A DNA stretch of 64,000 bases from Tribonema minus (taxonomy: Eukaryota; Sar; Xanthophyceae; Tribonematales; Tribonemataceae). Within the stretch, counting starts at the first letter, position 1. Every line of letters starts with the position of its first letter. Positions 11,216 through 22,135 of this stretch are shown in pieces. The notes under the pieces are model-generated. The model was not told the DNA's origin and ran no database searches. It worked only from the letters and a program-made list of their open reading frames with translations. A program made the translations under genes and the position numbers. The stretch is from NCBI GenBank assembly GCA_017506865.1, contig JAFCMP010000412.1, positions 558,001-622,000 of the forward strand, given 5' to 3'.

Positions 11216-12181
11216 ATGCGGCTAGTTTGGTGGGTGGGCTGGGCTGCAGGGCTTGCAGGAGCTAGCACCAGCGGCCCTCAGGTGATGCCAGTGTGCGTAG
11301 CTCCTTCGAGAGAACTTCAAACGTGTGGTGGTGTCTCGGAAGCCCTGGCTGGCGTGCGGAGGAGGGACAGGCAGCGGCTTGGCGTGCTTGGAGAGCAAGC
11401 GGAGTCGGCTGCACGCCACGGCACTAACCACAAGTTACTCGCAGCGGTATATGGCAATATCTTGTCAGGCTTGCAGCCTGCGGTGAGCCGTGACCTCGCT
11501 CATCAAGGAGGCGATGCTTTACTTAGTTATGTAGCCTTTCTCTCTAGCGTCAGCGCCTGGCGCCCAGTGACTCCCTCTGCTTATCTCTATGATATCGGGG
11601 TTCACGTAGATAGCCACAATCTCCAGTTCAGGGCCCATCATGGTGACCTTGGCCTGCATGAAAACTTTGAGATGGAGTCTGCGTGGAGCTGGGTGGCCCT
11701 TAGAAGGGTCTGTCTGTGGGGGGAGAGTCTTGCAGCTTTGTTTGGTATCCCTGCTAGTGTGTGGGGGACAGTCGCTTGCGGATGCTTTGTTGGGGGTGAT
11801 AGGGGGGGGCCGGTGAACCACCGTCCTGCTTATCAAGGAGGCAATGCTTTGCTTAGTTATATAGCCTTTCTTTCTAGCGTCAGCGCCTGGCGCCCAGTGA
11901 CTCCCTCTGCTTATCTTTATGATATCGGGGTTCACGTAGATAGCCACAATCTCCAGTTCAGGGCCCATCATGGTGACCTTGGCCTGCATGAAAACTTTGA
12001 GATGGAGTCTGCGTGGAGCTGGGTGGCCCTAAGACGGGTCTGTCTGTGGGGGGAGAGTCTTGTAGCTTTGTTTGGTATCCCTGCTAGTATGTGGGGGACA
12101 GTCGCTTGCGGGTGCTTTATTGGGGGTGATGTGGGGGGCGGGGTGTGGCGTGCAAGCTTTGCATGCTACATCCAAGAGTGA
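11216..12181 (+). CDS. Open frame with two 110-codon repeats, status unsure
   Basis: This 321-codon frame is not recognised. Its second half is built of two direct repeats (about 11500-11810 and 11830-12140) offset by exactly 330 bp, so the duplication keeps frame. By eye about a dozen bases differ. In this frame most changes are synonymous (for example AGG to CGG, CTT to CTA) or conservative (V/I, V/M, A/V), while the mirrored minus-strand frame gains stop codons, which favours this strand. The encoded segment is hydrophobic and aromatic, with repeated motifs YLYDIGVHVDSHNLQF and VCLWGESL. There is no signal peptide or known domain that I can name. It may be a young lineage-specific gene, a piece of one, or a repeat that happens to be open. 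The minus frame has ELEIVAIYVNP, loosely like LINE endonucleases, but is interrupted. Confidence 0.35.
   Translation: MRLVWWVGWAAGLAGASTSGPQVMPVCVAPSRELQTCGGVSEALAGVRRRDRQRLGVLGEQAESAARHGTNHKLLAAVYGNILSGLQPAVSRDLAHQGGDALLSYVAFLSSVSAWRPVTPSAYLYDIGVHVDSHNLQFRAHHGDLGLHENFEMESAWSWVALRRVCLWGESLAALFGIPASVWGTVACGCFVGGDRGGPVNHRPAYQGGNALLSYIAFLSSVSAWRPVTPSAYLYDIGVHVDSHNLQFRAHHGDLGLHENFEMESAWSWVALRRVCLWGESLVALFGIPASMWGTVACGCFIGGDVGGGVWRASFACYIQE
11500..12140. repeat. 330-bp tandem duplication
   Basis: Unit 1 starts at about 11492 and unit 2 at about 11822; each matches over about 310 bp with roughly a dozen mismatches, so the duplication is recent. The period of 330 is a multiple of three. Confidence 0.9.
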
Positions 12182-14147
12182 GAACAAGGCGACACACCTA
12201 CAACATGGCATTTCCACAGCCACAAGTGGAATATAATTAAAGTACATACCGTAAGTGGGGGGAGGGTGGTCATTGTCATCTTGGTGGCGATTGCAGTTCG
12301 TCAGCAACGGGCAGCAACTGCAACGTGGTTTCATGAGCGCGGCATTTGAGCGCATCTCATAGTGCACACTGACCTGCTTGCTTGCTGTTCCTGTGAATGG
12401 TTCTAAGCTCAAGTTGATCATTGCGCCATTTACTTTTGATCAAGTGGCTTATGGTCACAATGCTGCTGGTATGTATGTATGCCACAGTGCAGTCGGAAGC
12501 AGGCAGGCACACCATTGCCAATGCACAGCAGCAGAGGAAGCAGCGGCATTGGAGGCGGCTTGCGTGTGCGTAGAAGGAGAGACAGTAATTTATTAAGCAG
12601 ATGGACACTGCTGTGTTTACGATGCAAGCACAAGCAGATCTGCAGAGCTATTGCAAAATCCTGGTCGCATGTATGTGGCATATACATTGCCATTCAATAT
12701 TCAACTACACATCTAGTCGCATAATCAAGGTTTTATCAAGTGTTTGATTTTTGCATCAAATGTAGTCGTGTCCACCATACTCGTAAGTGGTGACACGCTC
12801 ATCTGCCAAAGTCAACGCTCAGCTATCATGGTGCCCCTGCCATGAATTGCAAAGCAGTATCTTTGAGCTTAAATGGCGTTAAGCAGCAGCAGGCTGATGC
12901 GCACGTGGCTTGATGACAGCTGCAGTATGTGTGGTACTGACGGTATTGACATTCACCTGTAAGCACAGCTCTCTCACCCATTGTCTGAATGGCAGCGACA
13001 CCACGATAAAACATTCAGCATCAAATTGTTCAGTCTGCATGCTATGCAGCGCAAGCTTATCGATTCATCAATGTGTATTGCCATGGCGGAGTGGACCTTG
13101 CCAACTTTCAACTCTTTCAAGTGAACGGCTCTCAATCAAGAAGAGGACACATCAAACACATACATATGACTGATGAATCAGTCTTACGCAGCAGTCTAGA
13201 TTGCCACAGAACACTGGCAGGCGGCCAAACGCTGGATCAGTTAGTAGACATGTAACCACATGCACGCTCAAGCTATATGGCAGCCACAATCACAATGCAC
13301 GATGCTGCACAAGCAGAAGCACAAACAGGACAAAAGTGTAAGCAACTGGTTCACAGCATTCAGCGTGTGCATTGATCGTCACAGCCACACATCAGCTCCA
13401 GCCATGCTGCAATGCGGTGACCTGCATGGTGCTTCACTGCTTGGCACGGCTGAGATGCGGGTGCACGTGGCATTATCTGCCATTCACTGAAGCAATGCTC
13501 GGCCAAGCCATCTCCCCCCGTCAACAAACACGAAGTGCTGAGGCCATACCATGAGCACCCTGAGCATGGCTGCTTCGGTGAGTTGCATGACACAATTAGC
13601 ACAGCAGTACAGCTTTGCGCACAGAACCTGGAGATGCATGTTTCAGCACCGTTCGCACTCGCAACAACGTGACACCTGCAAGTCGCATCGGGGCATCAGG
13701 CCTCAAAGTCGCTGCATACCCTGCCCGTGAGTTGCTGGGGCACAGTGCACTCAGTCTGGCCTGCCGCACAGCATTAGAGGCGGCAGCCGGCAGAAGGCAA
13801 TTGGCAGCACACGCACTGCAAGTCTGGACTTGCGCAGCGCCTTTTGTGTCGGCGCAGGTGACACGGGCGCAACCACAACCACCACCCCAACATCTATAAC
13901 CAAACACACCCCCACAAGGCGCCTCAGCCACGTTGCACAGAACACTCGTCATCCTGCTGATCTCAGTACACGCGCTCTGCTGCCTCTGGGGGCACTCTTA
14001 CGGTCAGCCTCTCGTTGGGTGCATACCTCTCTCCGGGTACACACTTCAAGTCTTGCTTCAGGAAGTTTGTGATTTGTTGCTGCCACCACTCTCAGATCCG
14101 ATTTTGCTGGCGTCGATTCATCGCTCCTCGCGGGCGTCCCTGCAGCT
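12182..14147. other. No gene recognised
   Basis: Only short overlapping open frames without family motifs occur here. Base use is A/T-richer up to about 13.6 kb. I see no RNA gene or repeat array. Confidence 0.5.
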
Positions 14148-15890
14148 TCACCCGCCCATCACTCCGCCGCGCACCCCCGTGCCGCTGTTCGCCGCGCCGG
14201 CAGCCACTGCCTGGCGCGCGGCAGCAGGGGCCGCTGCGCCAGCTGCGCTCACTGCCACTGTGGCGATGTGGCCGGAGTGAGCAATGACCGCGCCTTGCAG
14301 TGCGCCCACACGAACTGCCGTGCCGTGATTGACCTCGAGGGACCCCGCCGTTGCGCTGGAGTCGCCGCTGTTGACGCCAGCCGCAGGCTTGGCAGACGCG
14401 GGGGGAGGTGCGTCGCGAGCTGCTCTGCCCCGCACGCTGTCCATGCCCGCTGCCGACGTGTTGTGGTGGCCAGCCTGCGCGACGCTGGCGGCGCTGGCAG
14501 TGACTGCAGGCGAAGCGCCGCCGCTGTCGCTGATTGCTGACGCGACACTGGCAGCAGCAGCAGCGTCAGCAGCAGCTGAGCCCTGCTGGCTGTGGCGCTC
14601 TTCGGTGCGGGTAGCAGCGGCGGGCGCAGCGTCTCCGTTGCTGATTGCTGACGCGGCGCCGGCGGCAGCGGTGCCTCCAGTAGCTGAACGCGGCCGGCCG
14701 GCCCCCTCGTTGAGCGCAGCGGATGGAAGGAGCAGTTGGACTTGAACTTCGTCCGCCTGCACCGATCACAATGCATCAAGTGTTGCCGTGCGTGAATACT
14801 CTTTCAGGCAATAAAGGTGCTTGTACGGAGCCATGTCATGAACGCCTGCGCGCATTTGAGGCCGGCAGGCAATGGGGGCATCATTGCGTGTCTGCGAACA
14901 GCGATGATGCCCAAGGCTCAAGCATGTGGTTAACATACTTGCCTATGCTCTCATTGTTTGCGATTGATGAGAGCCTCTCATCAATCGCAAACCGGAAGCA
15001 CTGTAGGAGGGCCGCAATTTGCCAAGTGGGTATTGACAACGGCTGGGCAGTTTGCTGAAGTGACATTAGAGGCGCCAAGGAACCTCAAGGCCCAAGAAGT
15101 ACAGGCAAAAGCAAATTCAATTGCAGTTCTGACAAGTACGTGTTGATTAAGTGGTAAATACACTTTGTTACAGCCTGATTGACATGGCATGCACATACAC
15201 GAGCTCAAATCCTACATAGTTCTCACTCATCATGGTTTGCCACCAAAGGAGCCGGGCATCTGCCAGTTGAAGTGCAACCTACATCATCTTCAAGCACCCT
15301 CTGTACAGTACGCTTGCACTGCAAATTCAAAACACAACAAGTCTTTCAAAGAGCCCTGGTTTTGGCATGTACCCGTCATGACGAAATGGGGCATTGCGCA
15401 TGGCACAGCTACAAAAGCACATCGTTGACAACAGAATGAAAGGCATGCAAAACTTGCCAACTGCGGTCGCCTTGTCTGCTGCGTATCCCAACCACGCCTT
15501 TGAACATAGCATCTTCGTGCGTGTGCACCAATGAAAACGAGACTGCTTTGTTGTTGGCAGCAAAGCATTCAGCAGAGGCACAACCAAAGTAACAACCCCC
15601 AACCCTACCCCTACACCAAACCCTAACCCCAGACGATCATTCTCGCAAGCCTTACCTCAGACTCAGCAGCGTAAGCATATCCCATGACGTTGTCGATGAG
15701 GAAGTCCTGCAACTCTCCAGCCTGCCTTTTTACCAGACGGTGCCAGTGGGCCTGCTGATTTGCGGGCGTCGTTATCCCCGCGTGCTGCTGCATGCGCGCC
15801 TTCGCCGCGGTGCGCTCGCGCATCAGCTGCTGCAGCAGCTCTCCTGCCTGCTGCCGCAGCGCCGGGTGTGCGAGGACGGGCGCACGCTGG

Positions 15891-15928
<38 letters not shown>

Positions 15929-18900
15929 CTGCTGCTGGTGCTGCTGCTGCTGCTGCGGCGGCGGCGGCGGCGACGCGGGAGCGACCTGCGGCAGCACCAT
16001 GACGGAGCTCACGACGGGACTGGCCCACCTCACATGGCGAGCCGAGGGCTGCTGCTTGAATGCTTGTATGTCGGCGGCAGGCGCACTCCTCTGGACACGA
16101 GCGGCGGCAACAGCAGCGCCGGGCGCTGGGCTGTTGCCGCCCCCAGAGGGCCCAGCTGCCGGCAGCGACGGTGTTGGCGACTCACTGATAGGGTGCGCCA
16201 CGGCAGCAGCAGTCACGGATCCCCTGTCGTCATGGTGGCTCAGCTTCGGCGTGTCCCCACTGCCTGTCGCCGCGGCAGCTTTGGCAGGTGGTAGCGGCTG
16301 GCTTGCTGCGGCAGCAGCAGCGGGTGGCGACGCCGGGGTGCTTGCACGCAGGGCCGGACTGCTGGGCATCACATCGTGCTGCGAAGCACTGCTGCTAGTT
16401 GCTAGCACCGCTTCGCTTTCCGTCTGTAAGAGGCGTAGAATGCAGGCATACACGTCAGTACCGACTGCCACTGCTGTCATGACAATCATAAGTGTCAATG
16501 GGGACGCTGCGTCTACCACGGCTGGGTGTGTGTGTGTGTGCGTGTGTGCGTGTGTGTGCATGCAATAGTACAGTACCACTTCTGCATGTGTTCTGATGCC
16601 GGAAAAAGAGTTCTTCTACTTTGAAGTACACTCTAAGGTGGTGTGTTGCCCATGGATGTGTGGGAACAAGCACTCAAATCAGCAGCAGGCATCGGCGGCT
16701 CGGATTGCGGTTGTGTCAGCAGTTTGGTGCATGCACCAGCGATGGAGGATGTTACATATGAATGCAACGCGCCACTACAGTGATACAGCCATGTCTCGCA
16801 TGCACTGCTGCAATAGACTAGCACACGATATATGTCACAGTCCTTGTCTGCATCTGCCAGGCCTCGTGCTGTTGCATCAGCTATTATCGTACGTGGAGCG
16901 TCACATATTTTGTTCAAGCTCAACTTGAAGTGGCAACTGCAGCGCTCAAGTTACAGTACCGCCAAGGACAGTTGACCGAGTAAACACACCTTTGCTGTTG
17001 CAGTTGCATATGTTTTATTTCCAAGTGACTGCTGAACGCCAATCCGATGCAGTTCAATACGTGAGAGAGGAGCTGTGTGACCGAGATTGAGCAGCTTGAT
17101 GTCTTCGTTGTGATTGCTATGAGCGTGCAGCAGATGAACAGATGCACAGCCTGAAAACGCCTGCATGCACTTGCAGCGCTTGCCCACAACTTGCTGACCA
17201 AGCAACGGCAAAACAGAAGCACTTGTCGTCAAAACTAACATTATTGAATTGAAGTTGAACATCATCAAGTGGCATGTAACATCAGATGACTTCAGATGCC
17301 GCTCACGTAACCATCGAAAAACATGTTCCCTCTCAGATTGCTCATTGAACGAGTGCTCTGCAGTGCTTGCTGCCACAGTGTGCAGTGCTAGCAATCTTAC
17401 CTGCGCAGGAAGCGCGTCTTCAAGGATGGCTGCCGCTGTCGTCTGATCAACAAACCCTGCCTTCGGATTGCGCTCCACCTGAAAACAAATCGCACACAGC
17501 ATCATCCGTAAGTGGCAGACCACAAGGCGCTTGCACTTGCAGAAACACCCAGCGAATCAGCAAACCGCAAGAGCGGCAACAGAACATGCGCATCAAACAG
17601 GTGGCCTGCCTTGGGGACTGGATACCGCAGTGCTGACGATGCATGAGCTTGTACCACTCTCGCTTCTTTTTCTTACAACAGATTTATTCAAGTACGGCAG
17701 AACCGATCTTCAATACAGAGCTACTTCAAGTCATCGCTCGATAAAACAAATGCCATATTGTACTGTTGAGCAATCATCATTGTAAATTGTGTCAGCATCA
17801 GATGTGGCAAATGCCCAAACGCGCTGTGTGGCAGAGTTTGATTGGCACGGGCCAGCGTTGTAGGTGGCGTTATCACATGCGCAACAGCCTTTTCGCACAT
17901 GCTTCAAATGCGGCACCAGATTATATGCTGAGTACCGACTATACAAATTTTGTTGCAATCGCGCGCAGCCTGGGCAAAACAACGAGGGGCCATTGCTTAC
18001 GCTGACATGGACATGGTACGAATTTATCGTACACCCAATTTACAGTGAGGCCGTCGACATCTCAAGTGACAAAGTGACGCAGGGGTCTTTCGTTGGCTGC
18101 GATACACACATACTGGCAATCATACGCACATTGAGAGTCGCGTTTTGTGCCGTGATATGTATACATGGTGCACAGTAAGTTGATGAGCGCAGGCACGGAG
18201 AACTGCAGACACCTGCCTCTGTACGACGTAACTCTCTGCTCTTAACACTTTTTGAAGTCAATTGAAGCGGGTAGTTCACTCGAAGTTCAACTTCAAGTTG
18301 CGACGCACTTGCATCCAGTCTTTGCATGGCGCTAGCTGCGGCAGATGCACAAGCAGCTCACCTGCGCCACGCCCAGAGCACCATATGACTGTGAGTCCAG
18401 CGGAAGGGGCGCAACGTGTGCCAGCTGGAGCCTGCGCTGATTTGTCGAGGGCGCGACAGGGGCCAGGTCTGCCAGTGCTGCTGCGGTGCTTGCGTTGGCC
18501 CTCAGTGCCTTGGAAGTTGCCACTGTAAAGTCCGGGGACGTTGAGGCGGCGGTGCTGGCCTGCAGGATGCGGGGGTCATCTGTTGATTTAGCCAGCCACT
18601 TGTAGTCTTGGTAGCGGCGGGTGGAGGTGACACCGCTGCTTCTGTGCAACGCAAGGCGCATCTATGTCACCATCGCTTCTGTTTAGCATGTAGGTTTGGA
18701 GCACATGCGGTGAACCTGAGCTTGCAGTCTCAAGGGGAACTTGCGCATGTGGTGTTCGCCAAAAGAAGTACGTTCTCCAAGGTCTTTATTCTTTTTACTG
18801 CTGGCTTGAATGATATACTGTGTTGCACATAGACAGTATGGATCACCAATGAGCTGTTGGCATCTCTGCGGTGCTCGTAACTCCATACCCTTAGTGGGCG

Positions 18901-21900
18901 ACCGTACTTGGGCACATGTTGACCGAAACGGTTAGGGTTAGCGTCAGGTCGGTTGTCTCATACTTGTATCATCCCCCATACCTTTTCGGACAGAAACACG
19001 ATTGGTGCAATGCGATGCACAACAATCAGCAAAGTGGTCATGGAATTGAGCTCCCAGCACCACATTGGTGCCCTACTAGCCCAACCACTTGCCCGAAACC
19101 CGAACTGCGGCCCCTGACCATAATCTTGAAGCTCCCGAAACCTCAAGTGACAGTGCGCATCATGACCGCATCCTTTGGTCCTAGCCACTCAGTAAGATCT
19201 GGCAACGCACACCCATTGAAGCACTTGCTTCCCGCTCTCTGCTGTGGCTTCAGTGCAGCGCCACAAGACACAAGCTCTGGTCTCCGCCGCAAGCGCCAGC
19301 GCACAGCAACATGCGCAACAACCGCATCCCAGCCGTCACCCTAACCCTAACCCTATTTGTATCTGTAAGCTCTGGCATGACGGAGAGCGGCATGGTGACA
19401 GCTGATAGAGTACTCGCTCCCGCAAGCATCGCTCCAAAAACGACGCAAAGCAGAGACTGCGCTGCAGAAAGAGCGACGGCGCTCGGCTCGCATGCACAAG
19501 CGTCTCTTACCTGCGCAGAGCCTTGACCAACCTCAACTTGGGGCGTCCCGTGCGAGATGCCGGGCGCGCTGCTGAGCGCCTGCTGCCGTGCGGACTGCTG
19601 TGTTGAGCGCTGCTTCTTGACGGGTGCAAGCGGCGTGAGCTCGGCGTCCGCAGCGGTTCTGGCGTGCCGTGCCGCAGCGGGGAATGTGGCCTCCAGCGGA
19701 CGCGTTGTTGACCTGGCCGCTGCAGCATCGATCGCCTGCAACACAAATGCAGCACAAGGGGCGTCGAAAGCTCGCCACTATGCATACTCAGTGTTGTACT
19801 GGGTTGATAGCCTGCCACAGGCAATATGGTGAACGAATGCGCTTGTACAATTGTTGCGGAGCACTGCCGGGGGCGAGCGCTAACCCTAACCCTAGCCCTC
19901 AATTGGCCTGTGGGGTGAGGGCTGGGCCCACTGGCATCTAGTGCGAGCATGCTGGCTTAAAATGTAGGGTGAGGGGTATCCCTAACCCTATCCCCATGTA
20001 TGTGTGTTTGTGTGTGTGTGTATGTATGTATGTATGTATGCATGTACGTACGTATGTACGTACGTATGCACGTATGTGCGTCTGTACGTATGTATGTATG
20101 TATGTATGCATGCATGTATGGATGTATGTATGCATGTATGTATGTACTATGTACTTCGAAGTACGTATGCATATACATATGTATGTGTTTCTGTTTCTGC
20201 GTCTTTCTGTCAGCAGCTCGCATACCGTGTCTCAGTGCAATACAACAGCTCTTAAGGGTCCGCCTGGCTAAGGTCTGCACAGGTCAAGTGATGAACGTGA
20301 TGCCAGCCAGCGTACACGTCGTTAGTACATGTGCTCTCCACCATCTCCAGTTGAGTGTCGTAGAGCATGGGGTCCGCGCACTCGCCCTCTTCAATCTGCA
20401 ATTTCAGCCGTGTTCGCACACCGCCGGTACATCCTACATACCTGCCCAAATCCTGCAGGCGCGACGGCTGCCTGCTGCCGGTCTCTTGTCGTGCTGCTGA
20501 CCAACTTGTTGAGGAAGCGCTTCATGGCGCGGTCATCGAGGCCCGTATCCGCTCGCACGCTGTGGTTGAGTCCGTCGCGGCCGATGCGTAGGAGGCACGA
20601 CGCGAGCTGCTCGGCGTCCCACGGAAGCGAGTGCCCGGACTTGGACAGCAGCACCTCAGCAACGCTCAGTACGCAGCGCCTCCGCCCGGCTGGCCAGGGG
20701 TCGCCGCTGGTGAAGGTGGCGAAGATCAGATCCATGAGCTTGGCGGATCGCATGAGGACGGTCTTGCGCGGCGGCATCATGGCCATGGGCGGCTCCTCCT
20801 ATATGTGCACAAGGTTGCAGTCATGACAGTAATGACAGGTTTTGAGGCTAGATTTACAACTGACCGTTCAGACAAGCAGGTGCCAGCACGGATCGCATGA
20901 GGACAGCCTTGCGCGGCGGCATGGATGTGCACAGGCAGATGCACGGCGCTGAGATGCGCAATGTTTTTATGCATGTACTTCGAAGTATGTATGTATGTAT
21001 GACGGGCTGTGGGCATGCGGTTGCAAGGCCAGGGCAATTGCACGTGCTCTTGAGTGGTGGCCGACATGAGCCGAGGTGCATGTCCAATGAGCAAGGATAA
21101 TAATCATCATGGTAATGTAAGCCTGCCTGATCATTGGCTACAAACCGTTGATTGCTGACAATACGTGTGAGGTAGGCACGCAGTGCACTTTGCCGTTCAC
21201 ACTTATTCTGTAGCAGCAGGGAAGAATGTGCGGTGCTTGAACTTGGCAGCAGCGTTCTTTTGTATGAAGTGTCATGGTGATCCTGTACATGTAGCTGAGC
21301 TGAGCACAGCATCATCATCAGGAAAGCTCACCTCCACCTGCGCTGCACATGCGGCCAGTGCAGCATTGTCGCCTTCTGAGGAGTTGCCGTTGTAGGCCGC
21401 GTGCATGCTGTGTTGGGTGGCAGTGGCCGCCTGCATTCAGCGCTGGAGAATGCAACAGGGGGTTAACTCTTGTACTGAGTACTCAGGCTGATTTTATGCT
21501 TTGAAGTGTGGAGCTATTAGTCTACTGAGTAACTGGGCGTGCAGGTATCAATCAGGTCAAGCTGCCATCACGCTGTTTACTGTGTCACCATGGCATATTG
21601 GGAAAAGCAGAGATCAGCCTTACTGAATTGTTCTGCCAAAGCGCTGCTGTGAAAAAATTAGGTCTAGGGGTAGAATGCAGTAGGAATGCCACCATGCGAT
21701 TATTGCGCACTTCAAAGAAGTGATGTGGCCTGCGCACTGTAACATAGCTATGCATAGGGCAGCATTTATCTGGCAAACACCATATGGGTGGCTCACCAGT
21801 TCTGCCGATGACGCTGTGCCTCCAGCCGCTTGCTGGCTCTTGAACGCTCTCGCGACTGCGGCCAGCTCGCAGATCACTTGGGCCATGTGCTTATCGCTCA

Positions 21901-22135
21901 GCTTGGTAGTGGCACGGGGCCCAGTCGCTAACGTTGAAAAGCCAGCCTGCAGCAGCAATGTGGCGACACTATTGCTGTCCCACACTGCTGGGTCATCTGC
22001 TCTGGATACCAGGACCGAGGCAATGCTCAGCACGGTGCGTGGCCGGCCAGCCGGCAACTCAAAGACCCCGGGGCCATCGAATGCAGTGGCAAGTAGTCCT
22101 CTCAGCCGAGGGGCAAGCTGCAGACGTCTCGCCAT
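14148..22135 (-). CDS. Unknown 857-residue protein, 7 exons, duplicated domain
   Basis: Exons, in order of translation: 22135-21797, 20798-20442, 19735-19511, 18559-18362, 17478-17401, 16423-15656 and 14756-14148. Every exon is a multiple of three and every intron is phase 0 with GT-AG ends. The first two exons are paralogous domains of about 100 residues: LPAGRPRTVLSIASVLVSR in the first matches WPAGRRRCVLSVAEVLLSK in the second, each followed by DS/DAE-x-LA-x-LL and a K/R-LSDKHM or LDDRAM helix. The later exons are low-complexity: A/T/Q-rich, then P-Q-H-rich with a glutamine-histidine tract coded by CTG units at about 15887-15957, then a RTAAKARMQQH helix and a very Ala-rich end. I do not recognise the family; a nuclear adaptor or transcription-related protein would fit a polyQ tail, but that is inference. 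The start ATG at 22135 has no better upstream exon. A further small exon near 21330-21373 is possible but breaks frame. Confidence 0.6.
15887..15957 (-). repeat. CAG/CTG repeat coding polyglutamine
   Basis: CTG units interrupted by GTG on the plus strand give a Q tract with H interruptions in the 16423-15656 exon. All three frames stay open here on both strands, which explains several spurious long frames. Confidence 0.9.
16524..16562. repeat. GT dinucleotide repeat
   Basis: Imperfect GT run in the intron upstream of the polyQ exon. A second run is at 31203-31258, in a TOP2 intron. Confidence 0.9.
20000..20170. repeat. GTAT tetranucleotide tract ending in TACTTCGAAGTA
   Basis: A long imperfect GTAT/GTAC repeat ends in the palindrome GTACTTCGAAGTAC at 20151-20164. 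The same palindrome with flanking GTAT units recurs at about 20971-20995. Confidence 0.85.
20891..20924 (-). repeat. Copy of the 20798-20442 exon start inside its upstream intron
   Basis: The codons for MPPRKTVLMRS at the start of the second exon of the unknown gene (20782-20745) are repeated as MPPRKAVLMRS at 20924-20891, about 140 bp upstream in the intron. Confidence 0.8.

Noticed and set aside
11519-11989. Minus-strand frame resembling a LINE endonuclease (ELEIVAIYVNP)
   Set aside because: The paralogous unit has stop codons in this frame and the likeness is a few residues only.
15740-16568. Plus-strand frames with long leucine, cysteine or alanine runs
   Set aside because: These are other frames of the CAG/CTG tract in the minus-strand polyQ exon.
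20000-20271. Frames with C/V/Y/M or H/T/Y repeats
   Set aside because: Translations of the GTAT microsatellite.
21330-21373. A small exon of the unknown minus gene
   Set aside because: It has AG and GT ends but a length of 44 bases, which would break the phase-0 pattern of all the other exons.
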